Below, piece after piece: positions 6,911-15,357 of a stretch of DNA of 64,000 nt. The position numbers were made by a program, and so were the translations under genes. Under the pieces are notes generated by a model. The model saw only the letters and a program-made list of their open reading frames with translations. It did not search any database and was not told the DNA's origin. Position 1 is the first letter of the stretch, and every line of letters begins with the position of its first letter. The stretch is from a bacterium (GTDB lineage: Bacteria; Cyanobacteriota; Vampirovibrionia; Gastranaerophilales; Gastranaerophilaceae), in the NCBI GenBank assembly GCA_017626055.1, contig JAGAJM010000014.1:82523-146522 (forward strand). Reading direction: 5' to 3'.

Positions 6911-8488
6911 CTATACCTTAGCTTTGGATTTGTCAGCCAATTCGCTATCAACTCTTAAAAATACTGGGAAGATATCTTCTTTAGAAATCAATTTACCAGC
7001 TTTGATGTTTTCAATAGTAATATCATCTAATTTTGTTGATAAATCATATGATAATTGTTTTGCCATATCTGCTGCAATATTTGGACAGTATGGATAAATC
7101 AAAGAAGCTACAACGCACATAACTTCTAAAACAGTTGCCAATACTTGACCACATTCTGTCATTTTTTCTTCTTTAGCTAATGTCCAAGGAGCATTGTCTG
7201 TTACAAATTTATTTGTAGCATCAACAAGAGAAATAATTTCTTGTGCAGCTTCTTGAATTTCAAAATGAGTGAAGTGATTTTCTACAATCTTAACTGTTCC
7301 TAAAGCTGTTCTTAATAGACTTTCAGCTTCTTTTGAACGACCAGTTAAAAATTCTTCTTTAACTTCACCATCAAAATATTTAACAAGCATTGATAAACTT
7401 CTGTTCAATAAGTTACCCATACTATTTGCTAAATGAGCATTAACTTTTTCTTTAAAATCTTGATCAGAATAATTACCATCACGTCCACAAGGCGCAGATG
7501 TTGCCATATAATATCTGAACGCATCTGGATATTGAAGTTCAAAGTTTTCCAAAACTGATGTTGGAGAAACAACGTTACCCAAAGATTTTGACATTTTTGT
7601 TTCATCAATTGTAATCCAACCATGAGCAAAAATATGTTTTGGTAATGGCAATTCTAACGCCATTAAAATTGCAATCCAATAAATACTGTGGAATTTCAAA
7701 ATATCTTTACCAATAACATGAACATCTACTGGCCATAATTTTTTGAACTGTTCTGATGGATTTTCTGTGTCATATCCAATCGCTGTAATGTAATTTGATA
7801 GAGCGTCGATCCAAACATAAATTGATTGTTCTGGATCATCTAAAACATCAATCCCCCAACCAACATTAGCTTTATTACGAGATACTGAAATATCTTGAAT
7901 ATCTTCTAATTGGTTGATAACTTCATTTGCCCTAAAACTTGGAACAATAAATTCTGGGTTATCTTTGATGTGTTTAATAATCGCATCTTTATATGAAGAT
8001 AATTTGAAGAAATAGTTTTCTTCTTTAACAACTTCAGGTTTTTTCAAGTGATCTGGACAAAGTCCATCTTCTGTTAAATCTTTTGGATTCAAGAAACATT
8101 CGCAACCTGAACAATACCAACCTTCATATTCGTGTTTATAAATATCACCTTTTTCAACAAGTTTTTTGAAGATTTTTTGAACAATTTTCTCGTGATCCTC
8201 GTCAGTAGTTCTGATGAATCTATTATAATCAACGCCCAAAACTTTCCAAGCATCTTTGAATTTTTGAGCATTTTCATCGCACAATTCTTTAGGAGACTTA
8301 CCTTGAGCAGCAGCAGTTTTTTGAATTTTAATACCATGTTCATCAGTACCAGTCAAAAAGAACATATTGTCAGTTCTTTGAGAATAATGTCTTGCAATAA
8401 TATCTGTAAGAATTTTCTCATAAGCGTGCCCAATATGAGGAGCACCATTAACATAATCAATTGCCGTTGTTAAATAATATTTATCCAT
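6911..8488 (-). CDS. metG: Methionyl-tRNA synthetase
   Basis: Charges initiator and elongator tRNA-Met. 525 residues, the short form without the C-terminal EMAP-II-like tRNA-binding domain. Class I signatures are clear: YVNGAPHIGHAYE (HIGH motif, near residue 18) and MSKSLGN (KMSKS, near 305). A metal-knuckle region (CSGCECFLNPKDL...CPDH) has three Cys and a His. The start has GAGGA 8 bases upstream. Upstream DNA holds a perfect 9-bp inverted repeat (8507-8529, ATTTTAATA / TATTAAAAT), which may form a leader hairpin but is AT-only. Confidence 0.97.
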   Translation of the reverse strand: MDKYYLTTAIDYVNGAPHIGHAYEKILTDIIARHYSQRTDNMFFLTGTDEHGIKIQKTAAAQGKSPKELCDENAQKFKDAWKVLGVDYNRFIRTTDEDHEKIVQKIFKKLVEKGDIYKHEYEGWYCSGCECFLNPKDLTEDGLCPDHLKKPEVVKEENYFFKLSSYKDAIIKHIKDNPEFIVPSFRANEVINQLEDIQDISVSRNKANVGWGIDVLDDPEQSIYVWIDALSNYITAIGYDTENPSEQFKKLWPVDVHVIGKDILKFHSIYWIAILMALELPLPKHIFAHGWITIDETKMSKSLGNVVSPTSVLENFELQYPDAFRYYMATSAPCGRDGNYSDQDFKEKVNAHLANSMGNLLNRSLSMLVKYFDGEVKEEFLTGRSKEAESLLRTALGTVKIVENHFTHFEIQEAAQEIISLVDATNKFVTDNAPWTLAKEEKMTECGQVLATVLEVMCVVASLIYPYCPNIAADMAKQLSYDLSTKLDDITIENIKAGKLISKEDIFPVFLRVDSELADKSKAKV

Positions 8489-8615
8489 CTGTTTCTATCC
8501 TCATAAATTTTAATATTTTATATTAAAATCCTACCATAAAAACACGATATTTACTGTTTTTCAATTTACAAAAGACACAAAAAATGATATACTCACAAAT
8601 ACCATAGGAGCTTTT

Positions 8616-9089
8616 ATGAAAAAATTTATTTTAATTTTATTAGGAATTATATTAACAACAACAGTAGCTTTTGCAGCAAAAGATAATTACAAGAATCTCC
8701 CTGCTGGGATATACACTTGCCCAGAAGAGGGAATTCCTTGTACCATACACAAACAAAAAGATGGCAAATTTGTATTTGGCGAAAATTGTAAGGAAAAAAT
8801 CACTGACTCGTTCTCAAAATATGCTCCAATGATTAAACGTAAACAATGCCAATATGTTCCAGACCCAAATCAATATTATTCATGCGAATTTGCAGATGCA
8901 ACTTGTAGCGTTTTGATAACCCCAAGTTCAGCAAGAGTTGGTTGTACAAGAAAAGATAAGGATAAGGATAAGAAAATATCAAGAGTTCAACGACTTGCTT
9001 TTGACCAAAAAGTTCTACAATTCGCAAAGGAAGGTAAGTGTAGAAATTTGTATCCTGAACCCCCAGCTGAAGAACCAAAAAAAGATTAA
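8616..9089 (+). CDS. Secreted cysteine-containing hypothetical protein, 157 aa
   Basis: Not recognised. It has a classical signal peptide (MKKFILILLGIILTTTVAFA, cleavage after AFA). The mature protein carries eight cysteines (TCPEEGIPC, ENCKEK, RKQCQY, YYSCEFADATC, VGCTRK, GKCRN), suggesting a disulfide-stabilised extracytoplasmic fold, then a charged Lys/Asp stretch and a Pro-rich tail (PEPPAEEPKKD). AGGAGC lies 5 bases upstream of the ATG, and TATACT about 20 bases before that. Confidence 0.75.
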   Translation: MKKFILILLGIILTTTVAFAAKDNYKNLPAGIYTCPEEGIPCTIHKQKDGKFVFGENCKEKITDSFSKYAPMIKRKQCQYVPDPNQYYSCEFADATCSVLITPSSARVGCTRKDKDKDKKISRVQRLAFDQKVLQFAKEGKCRNLYPEPPAEEPKKD

Positions 9090-9166
9090 AAAATCGCAAA
9101 ATCTAGGCAATTTTTATAGAAAAAAATACTTTATATACATGTAGGTAAATATAAAGGAATATTTTT

Positions 9167-9592
9167 ATGTCTTTAGATTGGATTTCAGCGCTTGATATGT
9201 GCGCCGCAAATGGTATTTTAAATTATGATGCCCCCGCAGATATTCTTGGACAAGACCCAAGATATGTTGGTCATCCAGATTTTAATAGACTTCCTATGGT
9301 ACCTACACTTTTGCCAGAAGGAACAAAACTTCCAGACGCACCAAAAACTGATGAGTTCATGCCACAAAACAACAACTTGATTGAAAATCCAAAGTGGAAG
9401 AAATGGTTATTCGGAATTGGTGCAACAGTAGCTATTGGAGGGTCTATTCTTGCAACATTAATCAGCAAAGGAAAAATTAAAATCCCGACTTGCGTAAAAA
9501 ACTTTGGTACAACTGTTTGGAACGCTATAAAAGCTCCTTTTAAATGGATTGGTTCTCTATTCAAAAAAGCTCCAACTCCACCAACCCCATAA
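9167..9592 (+). CDS. Small membrane protein of unknown function, 141 aa
   Basis: Not recognised. N-terminal half is soluble and proline-rich (ADILGQDPRYVGHPDFNRLP, VPTLLPEGTKLPDAPK). One Gly/Ala-rich transmembrane helix follows (WLFGIGATVAIGGSILATLI, about residues 85-105), flanked by Trp/Lys, then a basic amphipathic tail (FKWIGSLFKKAPTPPTP). AAAGGA lies 8-9 bases upstream of the ATG. Confidence 0.6.
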   Translation: MSLDWISALDMCAANGILNYDAPADILGQDPRYVGHPDFNRLPMVPTLLPEGTKLPDAPKTDEFMPQNNNLIENPKWKKWLFGIGATVAIGGSILATLISKGKIKIPTCVKNFGTTVWNAIKAPFKWIGSLFKKAPTPPTP

Positions 9593-9645
9593 TATATTCG
9601 ATTAACTTATAGACTTATGTCATTAAAAAAGCTATAATTTTTTTA

Positions 9646-10599
9646 ATGACAATTTTAGAAGTTAAAAATTTAAACCTTGGATTTCAGTCTGAAGATACCT
9701 TTAGACAAGCGCTTTTTGATGTTTCTTTTTCTTTAGAAAAAGGCAAAATGCTTTCTGTCGTAGGAGAATCTGGATGCGGAAAATCAATGAGTGCAATGAG
9801 TATTTTAAACCTCATCCCAAAAACTGCCCGCATAACTTCTGGGAAAGTACTTTTTAATGGTGAAAACCTTTTAAAAAAATCTCAAAAAGAAATGCAGCAC
9901 TTTAGAGGTTCAAAAATCGCACTTATTCCACAAGACCCAATGACTTCACTAAATCCTCTTTATACAGTAGGAGACCAACTTTTAGAAATTCTAAAATTTC
10001 ATCAAAATATTCAAGGTGAAGAAGCTGAGAAAAAAGCAATTGAGGCATTTGAAGCGGTACAAATACCAAGTGCCAAATCAAGATTAAAAAATTATCCACA
10101 CGAGTTTTCTGGTGGAATGAAACAACGTGCGATTATTGCAATGGCACTTGCTTGTAATGCTGAAGTTCTAATTGCAGATGAACCAACAACTGCACTTGAT
10201 GTAACTATTCAATCTCAAATTATGAACTTGCTAAATGATATTAAAACAAATAATGGAACATCAATTTTGTTAATTACACACGATTTAGCTCTAGTAAGCG
10301 AAAATACAGACGATATTGCCGTTATGTATGCAGGAAGAATTGTTGAACAGGCACCAAGTAGAGAATTTTTCTCAAATCCAAATCATCCATATTCAAAAGC
10401 ATTATTAAAATCACTTCCGTCAAATCGTGGTGAAAAATTAGAAACTATCCAAGGTCAACCACCAACATTATCTCAGATTATAGATGGTTGCAAATTTAAT
10501 CCACGTTGCGAATTTTGTATGGATATTTGCGCACAACAACTTCCCGAATTGAAAAATATTTCCAAAACTCACAAATCTGCTTGTTTTTTAAATTCCTAG
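9646..10599 (+). CDS. Oligopeptide/dipeptide ABC transporter ATP-binding protein (DppD/OppD type)
   Basis: 317 residues with Walker A GESGCGKS, Q-loop region IPQDPMTSLNPL, signature FSGGMKQR, Walker B VLIADEPTTALD and the C-terminal Opp/Dpp extension with three of the cysteines typical of that subfamily (CKFNPRCEFC). It would energise peptide import with a permease and partner ATPase, none of which is adjacent. TATAAT (9633-9638) ends 7 bases before the ATG and there is no Shine-Dalgarno, so it is likely leaderless. Its stop overlaps the convergent mntP gene by 4 bases. Confidence 0.9.
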   Translation: MTILEVKNLNLGFQSEDTFRQALFDVSFSLEKGKMLSVVGESGCGKSMSAMSILNLIPKTARITSGKVLFNGENLLKKSQKEMQHFRGSKIALIPQDPMTSLNPLYTVGDQLLEILKFHQNIQGEEAEKKAIEAFEAVQIPSAKSRLKNYPHEFSGGMKQRAIIAMALACNAEVLIADEPTTALDVTIQSQIMNLLNDIKTNNGTSILLITHDLALVSENTDDIAVMYAGRIVEQAPSREFFSNPNHPYSKALLKSLPSNRGEKLETIQGQPPTLSQIIDGCKFNPRCEFCMDICAQQLPELKNISKTHKSACFLNS

Positions 10600-11135
10600 A
10601 ACAAGGACTTGATTGCCAGAATAATTAAAATTACCCCACCCGCAATTTCTAAATATTTTGATGGGATATCTTTGAATAATTTTCCACTCCAAAAACCAAC
10701 CAATGACATTACAAAAGATGCAATCCCAATAATTATTCCAGAAACTAATAATGAAGTTGCAGTTAACCTAATAGACGCTCCCGAAACCAATGCGTCAATA
10801 CTTGTTGCAACTCCTAACCCTAACAAACATTTAATATCAATACACTGAAATTCGTCTTTTTTCGGCTGAAAAGATTCCAAAATAAACTTCAAACCCAAAA
10901 CCAAAAAGATTGCAAAAACTATCCATTTACTAAACGGCACAATCAAATTATACAAATAATCTGTTCCTACATATCCAATTATTGGCATACAACCTTGAAA
11001 TACACCCATAATCAAAGCAAGAAGAAGTGAATATTTCACTCTTTGAACATTAAAAATCAAACCTTGTGAAAATGAAACAACAAGGCAATCAATACCTAAA
11101 GCTATTGCAAGTAAAATAATATCAATTAAACTCAA
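10596..11135 (-). CDS. mntP: MntP-like manganese efflux pump
   Basis: 179 residues, about six transmembrane helices, two DUF204/MntP half-repeats each with an Asp-bearing helix (ALGIDCLVVSFSQG and GVATSIDALVSGAS), the conserved acidic pair of this family. Known members export Mn2+ across the inner membrane. The start overlaps the 3' end of the DUF4127 gene by 14 bases, so the two are one operon. Confidence 0.85.
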   Translation of the reverse strand: MSLIDIILLAIALGIDCLVVSFSQGLIFNVQRVKYSLLLALIMGVFQGCMPIIGYVGTDYLYNLIVPFSKWIVFAIFLVLGLKFILESFQPKKDEFQCIDIKCLLGLGVATSIDALVSGASIRLTATSLLVSGIIIGIASFVMSLVGFWSGKLFKDIPSKYLEIAGGVILIILAIKSLF

Positions 11136-12462
11136 CTTCTACCTCAAACAATCTTTCCCATGGGTAAATGTATTTCACATTTATCTTTGTATTCAAAACT
11201 TCTTCAACAACTTTTTCAAATTCTTTCATGCCTGTTGTTAATTTATCAATACTAGGCTCAGACAAAGTTTGACGAACATTTGCCTGATAAGCCCAATCAT
11301 CTAAAAATCTTGTAACTTGTAATCTTTTAAACGCATCTTGATTAAACTTTTTAGCAAAATATCTAACCTTAGCCCCACAAATCAAACTACCCAAACTATT
11401 GGCTGACGTATTCCACGCAGAATAGCCATAGAAATTTTCATCCAAACTATTTTTAAATAATTCACCCACAAAATTGTTATCTGCTCCATTTGCAAATCTT
11501 ACATCAGCAATCATATAAGGTACATTGGGAACTATAAATTTACCCCCAAAACTTTCGGTATTAATCCCCATCACAATTTCGCCTTGGTGATCTATAAAAT
11601 TATTCACGTAAAGCAGAATATCAGCTTCATTTTCAGAAACTAATTTACCACCCACCAATTCTATTTGACCTTGAACAGATTTTTCAATAGAAACATCTTC
11701 ATAGTTTGAAATTAAATCTTTTGAATTTGGTTCTAAAAATATTGGACAGATTTTAATTTCACCCAAAATTGCTCTCGATAACAAACTCAAAGGAATTTCA
11801 TCGGCTCCAGTTTTTGTAAACCCACCTAAATCTTCTAAAAATTTTGCTTCTTGAACATTAAAACCATATTCAGCACAGTCATCTTTTGAAAAGATTAAAG
11901 TATCAAACAAACCTTCTTTTTGCCATTCTAAATAAATTTTATTTATCTCAAAATTTCTTTTTCTTGTTGCAATGTAATCATCCAAAATTTCAGATGGAAT
12001 AATATTTGTTATACAACTTTCACAACCTAATTTATGAGTCTGAAACGAATAATCAAAAATCTTTTTACCCCATTTTGACCAATATTCTTTTTCTTCCTGA
12101 TTATAATTATTATTAGAAATTCTCATAATACTTGAAAATGCATAAATCCTACATTCTTTTTCAACTAGAATTTCTTTTAAATTTTCAATGCGAGATTTAA
12201 TTTCATCAAAAGTTTCTGGGCATCTTCTTGATGGAATTAAACCACCATACGCTAAGGTATCTAATGATAAAACAAGAGCATCTAGCTTTGGCAAACCTCT
12301 CAACCAATCAAACAAACCTTGAATATTTGCAATATTTTCTAAATCACCTAAAAGACTTCTTTCAGGCAAAAAGAACTCTATCCCATCATCAATTTGAGAA
12401 ATCAATTTAGGAAGCGTATAACAAACAGGTCTATTATCTATTGGCACAAATGCAATTTTCAT
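11122..12462 (-). CDS. DUF4127 family protein
   Basis: 446 residues, starting MKIAFVPIDNRPVCYTLP and continuing with LDALVLSLDTLAYGGLIPSR, which match the DUF4127 family pattern (PIDNRPV / D-x-YGGL). The biochemical role is unknown. No signal peptide. A TACAAT box lies 9 bases before the start on the minus strand with no Shine-Dalgarno, so the leader would be at most a few bases. It shares a roughly 50-bp divergent promoter region with the methyltransferase gene and is cotranscribed with mntP. Confidence 0.8.
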   Translation of the reverse strand: MKIAFVPIDNRPVCYTLPKLISQIDDGIEFFLPERSLLGDLENIANIQGLFDWLRGLPKLDALVLSLDTLAYGGLIPSRRCPETFDEIKSRIENLKEILVEKECRIYAFSSIMRISNNNYNQEEKEYWSKWGKKIFDYSFQTHKLGCESCITNIIPSEILDDYIATRKRNFEINKIYLEWQKEGLFDTLIFSKDDCAEYGFNVQEAKFLEDLGGFTKTGADEIPLSLLSRAILGEIKICPIFLEPNSKDLISNYEDVSIEKSVQGQIELVGGKLVSENEADILLYVNNFIDHQGEIVMGINTESFGGKFIVPNVPYMIADVRFANGADNNFVGELFKNSLDENFYGYSAWNTSANSLGSLICGAKVRYFAKKFNQDAFKRLQVTRFLDDWAYQANVRQTLSEPSIDKLTTGMKEFEKVVEEVLNTKINVKYIYPWERLFEVEVEFN

Positions 12463-12477
12463 AATAATATAATTGTA

Positions 12478-12504
12478 TGCTAAAATAGAATTTAGGCAAC
12501 GGAG
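12478..12504 (+). promoter_or_regulatory. Extended -10 promoter and SD of the ubiE-like gene
   Basis: TGC-TAAAAT (12478-12486) gives a predicted start near 12493, then GGAG (12501-12504) 8 bases before the ATG. In contrast to its leaderless neighbours this gene has both a leader and an SD. Confidence 0.65.
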
Positions 12505-12512
12505 TTAACATT

Positions 12513-13226
12513 ATGACATGCGACAAAAATCCAGAAAAAATTAAATCTATGTTTGAAGAAATTGCTGTTTACTATGATAAAGTAAATAACCTAATATCAT
12601 TTGGCACACATTATTTAATTAAGTATTTATGTGTAAAAGAATTAGATATCAAACCACGTTCAATGGTCGTTGATTTATGTTGCGGAACAGGTGACTTTAC
12701 AAAGTTGATAAATAAAATTTATCCTCGAGCAAAAGTTATAGGACTAGATTTTTCACCAGAAATGTTAAAACTTGCAAAAGAAAAAAATCCTAAAGGAGTA
12801 TTTTTACAAGCAGACTGTACAAATATTCCGTTTTCAGAAAAAGAATTTCAATATGCAACAATTGGTTTTGGACTACGCAATATTGAAGATAGACAAAAAG
12901 CTCTTTCTGAAATTTATAGAATTTTAGAAAATGATGGATATTTCCTACACTTAGATTTTGGCAATCACAACAAATTGAGTAATATTTTTGATTTATTTGT
13001 TAATCTACTTTGCAAAATCTGTAAAAATGGCTCTGAACATTACCAATATCTCTTAAAATCAAAAGAAGAATTTCCAAATCCTAATGAACTTATCACAGAA
13101 TTTGAACAACAAGGTTTTAAATTCATAAAAAGAAAAGACTTTTTATTCGGAACAGTTTCAGCACAGATTATGCAAAAAAAGCCTAAAGAACTCGGTATTG
13201 ATGCCCACCTTTTAAAACATCTGTAA
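12513..13226 (+). CDS. ubiE: UbiE/MenG-type quinone C-methyltransferase
   Basis: 237 residues. Family motif MFEEIAVYYDKVNNLISFGT at the N-terminus, SAM-binding VVDLCCGTGDFTKL (motif I), acidic GLDFSPEM and the post-motif FGLRNIEDRQKAL, typical of UbiE/MenG. It would methylate demethylmenaquinone or a related quinone. No other quinone genes are nearby. The last 44 bases overlap the convergent dehydrogenase gene. A related SAM methyltransferase with another substrate is possible. Confidence 0.85.
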   Translation: MTCDKNPEKIKSMFEEIAVYYDKVNNLISFGTHYLIKYLCVKELDIKPRSMVVDLCCGTGDFTKLINKIYPRAKVIGLDFSPEMLKLAKEKNPKGVFLQADCTNIPFSEKEFQYATIGFGLRNIEDRQKALSEIYRILENDGYFLHLDFGNHNKLSNIFDLFVNLLCKICKNGSEHYQYLLKSKEEFPNPNELITEFEQQGFKFIKRKDFLFGTVSAQIMQKKPKELGIDAHLLKHL

Positions 13227-14196
13227 TACCTTCAAAAGTCGATTCTAAGATATAATAAATAGCTTCCTCAGTATCATATGCCATATGAGGAGTTAGAATG
13301 ACATTTGGCAATTTTGATAATTCTTTAACCGCTTGAGATGTTTCAAAACACATTAAAGAAGTCCTATCTATGCCATTATTTTGGGAACTTTCACAAGCAA
13401 CAACATCTAGTGCAATACCTTTAAATTTTCCTTGTTTTGCAAATTCTAACAACGCTTTTGTATCAACAACTTCTCCCCTTGAAACATTTATTAAATAAGA
13501 ATTTTCTTTCATCATTTCTAATTGTTCATAAGAAATCATATGATAATTTTCGTTAGTAAAAGGTAAATGAAGAGTCAAAATATCCGATTGCTTTAATACT
13601 TCTTCCATATCTAAATATTTAACATCAAACGCAGCAATCAATTCTTTTTTCTGCACAGGATCACACGCTACTATATCCATTCCAAACGAATGAGCATATC
13701 GACAAACCGCAGAACCAATAGCCCCCGTTCCAATAACCCCAAGCGTTAATTTATTCAAATCTCGCCCACATAAATTCTCAAACATATGAGAATCATGTTT
13801 TTCAGAAATCAACAACGTAGGATATAAATTCCTTACCAACATCAACATCATCGCTAATGTAAATTGGGCAACAGAAGTACAACCATAAGATTCAACATTT
13901 ATCAAAGCAATATGTTTAGCTGCGCAACTATCTAGACAAATATGATCATATCCAGTTGAACGGGTTGAAATAATCCTAAGATTTTTAAATTTTGAGATTA
14001 TATTTTCATTTACACTAGAATTTATGAAAACACTAATAATCATTGTTTCTTCTAAATCTTCTTGAGTTAATTTTTCAACAAAATTTTCATCCAGACTTTC
14101 TTTAAAAAATCTAATATCAAAATTCTCAAAATTATGTTCTTTAAAAAACTTTTCTTCTGACTGTCTATAATCAAAAAATAAAACTCTACACGCCAT
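13183..14196 (-). CDS. D-2-hydroxyacid dehydrogenase (D-lactate dehydrogenase-like)
   Basis: 337 residues from ATG 14196, chosen for its AAAGGAG 5 bases upstream; longer in-frame starts add about 50 hydrophobic, unlike residues. NAD-binding VIGTGAIGSAVCRYA near residue 150, substrate-binding STRSTGYDHICLD, catalytic Arg in NVSRGEVVD and His in LTPHMAYDTEEA fit the LdhA/formate-dehydrogenase-like superfamily. D-lactate formation from pyruvate would suit a fermenter. Overlaps ubiE tail to tail by 44 bases. Confidence 0.88.
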   Translation of the reverse strand: MACRVLFFDYRQSEEKFFKEHNFENFDIRFFKESLDENFVEKLTQEDLEETMIISVFINSSVNENIISKFKNLRIISTRSTGYDHICLDSCAAKHIALINVESYGCTSVAQFTLAMMLMLVRNLYPTLLISEKHDSHMFENLCGRDLNKLTLGVIGTGAIGSAVCRYAHSFGMDIVACDPVQKKELIAAFDVKYLDMEEVLKQSDILTLHLPFTNENYHMISYEQLEMMKENSYLINVSRGEVVDTKALLEFAKQGKFKGIALDVVACESSQNNGIDRTSLMCFETSQAVKELSKLPNVILTPHMAYDTEEAIYYILESTFEGITDVLKGGHQYRVL

Positions 14197-14341
14197 AAAT
14201 ACTCCTTTTTTAAACATTATTTGTATAAGCAAATATTTTATTCTATTGGAAAAAAGTCCAAGATTTAATAAGAAAAAATCCTCCAACTTTCCAATGATAA
14301 ATTTTAAAAAAACTCTTAATCTAAAATAGAAAGGAGCTAAT

Positions 14342-14824
14342 ATGAGACACAATTTAATCGTTCGAGAACCTGAATTATATTTTGACAGTATTCACCAAGA
14401 ATTAGATAATTTTTTACGAGATACATTTATTTCACATACTTTTGGACATCCTCTTAATATGATAAAAAACACTATTCTTCGTCCTGCGATTGAAGTTATT
14501 CAAAACAAAGATAACTATAAAGTTAAAGTTCAACTTCCTGGGATAAAAAAAGACAACATAGATGTTGAAATCGATAATGATTTTATGACAATTTGCGCAG
14601 AAACCCACGAAGAAAAAGAAGAAGAAAAACAAGACGAAAATAACAAACGCTACCATACATCAGAATTTCGTTACGGCAAATATCAAAGAACAATTTCATT
14701 CGATCAACCAATTAAATCTGATGAAGCTCAAGCAGAATACAAAGACGGAATTTTAACAATCACAATTCCAAAACAAAATATCGAAACCAAAGAACCAAAA
14801 AAATTAGAAATAAAAGAAAAATAA
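14342..14824 (+). CDS. Hsp20/alpha-crystallin small heat-shock protein
   Basis: 160 residues with an alpha-crystallin domain: PAIEVIQNKDNYKVKVQLPG, then DNIDVEIDNDFMTI, and the C-terminal ADGILTI equivalent YKDGILTITIPK. A charged Glu/Lys loop (EEKEEEKQDENNKR) sits mid-domain. It would hold unfolding proteins as an oligomer in the cytoplasm. AAAGGAG lies 5 bases upstream of the ATG. No CIRCE or HAIR operator is visible upstream. Confidence 0.94.
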   Translation: MRHNLIVREPELYFDSIHQELDNFLRDTFISHTFGHPLNMIKNTILRPAIEVIQNKDNYKVKVQLPGIKKDNIDVEIDNDFMTICAETHEEKEEEKQDENNKRYHTSEFRYGKYQRTISFDQPIKSDEAQAEYKDGILTITIPKQNIETKEPKKLEIKEK

Positions 14825-14849
14825 TAAATTTGTATTCCAATGTTCGAAT

Positions 14850-14995
14850 TATACCCGGAGATTTTGGGGCATGCAAAAAAGCGAACGAAATACAGACGGC
14901 TATGAATCATACAGCATGAAATGATTCTTCTCTCAACCAAGGGAAATAGCCGATAACAAAGGACAGATTTCGCATTTGAAACCTGTCCTTTTTTT
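14850..14995 (+). ncRNA. Candidate structured non-coding RNA with intrinsic terminator
   Basis: No reading frame fits. The segment can fold: GGCTATGAATCAT (14911-14923) pairs with ATGATTC (14934-14940) and, across an 18-base bulge, with ATAGCC (14947-14952), giving 13 base pairs. CGAAAT (14888-14893) could pair with ATTTCG (14967-14972) in the terminator loop, either a pseudoknot or an alternative fold. It ends in a terminator, AAAGGACAG / CTGTCCTTT (14958-14991) plus T run. I cannot assign it to 6S, SRP, tmRNA or RNase P. It could also be the structured 3' UTR of the hsp20 mRNA. Confidence 0.45.
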
Positions 14996-15008
14996 CATAA
15001 TTACTTAG

Positions 15009-15219
15009 TCGGGCATGCCCGATTTGAAGAATTTGTGAAATATTTTACAATTCTTAATAAGCAACAAAACCATGGAAAACCATGTCATACCATGGGTTTA
15101 CATGGTTTAAGAATTCCAAAAGCATGTCATGACATGGTTTTAGCCGTTTTTAAAACCTGAAAGGCTGAATACGGCACTATTAGAGGGTTACGTTACAAAA
15201 CTTCATAAGAACATGTTCT
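15009..15219. repeat. Cluster of CATG-centred palindromes
   Basis: Over about 210 bp there are TCGGGCATGCCCGA (15009-15022), CCATGG (15070-15075), AAACCATG (15068-15074 region) pairing with CATGGTTT (15101-15108), CCATGGG (15090-15096), the perfect CATGTCATGACATG (15123-15136) and AGAACATGTTCT (15208-15219). A further hairpin AAGAATTTGT / ACAATTCTT spans 15027-15055, and GCCGT / ACGGC pairs at 15143-15175. No gene is present. It lies just upstream of a consensus promoter, so operator array or folded RNA are both possible. Confidence 0.6.
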
Positions 15220-15223
15220 CATC

Positions 15224-15257
15224 TTGAAAAAAAATACTTATTTCCTATAATGAAAAT
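15224..15257 (+). promoter_or_regulatory. Consensus sigma-70 promoter, leaderless with respect to a micro-ORF
   Basis: TTGAAA (15224-15229), 16-bp spacer, TATAAT (15246-15251), then 6 bases to an ATG at 15258. Serves the micro-ORF and probably the downstream Cys-motif gene. Confidence 0.78.
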
Positions 15258-15332
15258 ATGAAGTCGGAAGTCATTGATATAAACGGCTTTGGGGAGATTG
15301 GTCGGTATATATTTAGGATATCGATTGGATAG
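15258..15332 (+). CDS. 24-residue micro-ORF resembling a GAPDH N-terminus
   Basis: Reads MKSEVIDINGFGEIGRYIFR then ISIG and a TAG stop. The segment INGFGxIGRxxFR is nearly the NAD-binding start of glyceraldehyde-3-phosphate dehydrogenase (INGFGRIGRxVFR). The rest of a GAPDH does not follow in any frame. It may be a leader peptide, a gene remnant or chance. The ATG is exactly 6 bases after a consensus -10, as in the other leaderless genes here. Confidence 0.35.
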   Translation: MKSEVIDINGFGEIGRYIFRISIG

Positions 15333-15357
15333 TAAAATTTAAGTGGAGATTTATACA

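Noticed and set aside
14197..14341. CIRCE-type heat-shock operator upstream of hsp20
   Set aside because: No TTAGCACTC-N9-GAGTGCTAA-like inverted repeat is present; only AT-rich DNA and an SD.
14843..14852. TTCGAAT as a tRNA T-loop
   Set aside because: No cloverleaf or acceptor stem surrounds it. I found no tRNA or rRNA gene in the window.
15208..15219. AGAACATGTTCT as a LexA/SOS box
   Set aside because: Gram-positive LexA boxes need GAAC-N4-GTTC and the cyanobacterial form differs as well; here the spacing is two bases, so I list it only as a palindrome.
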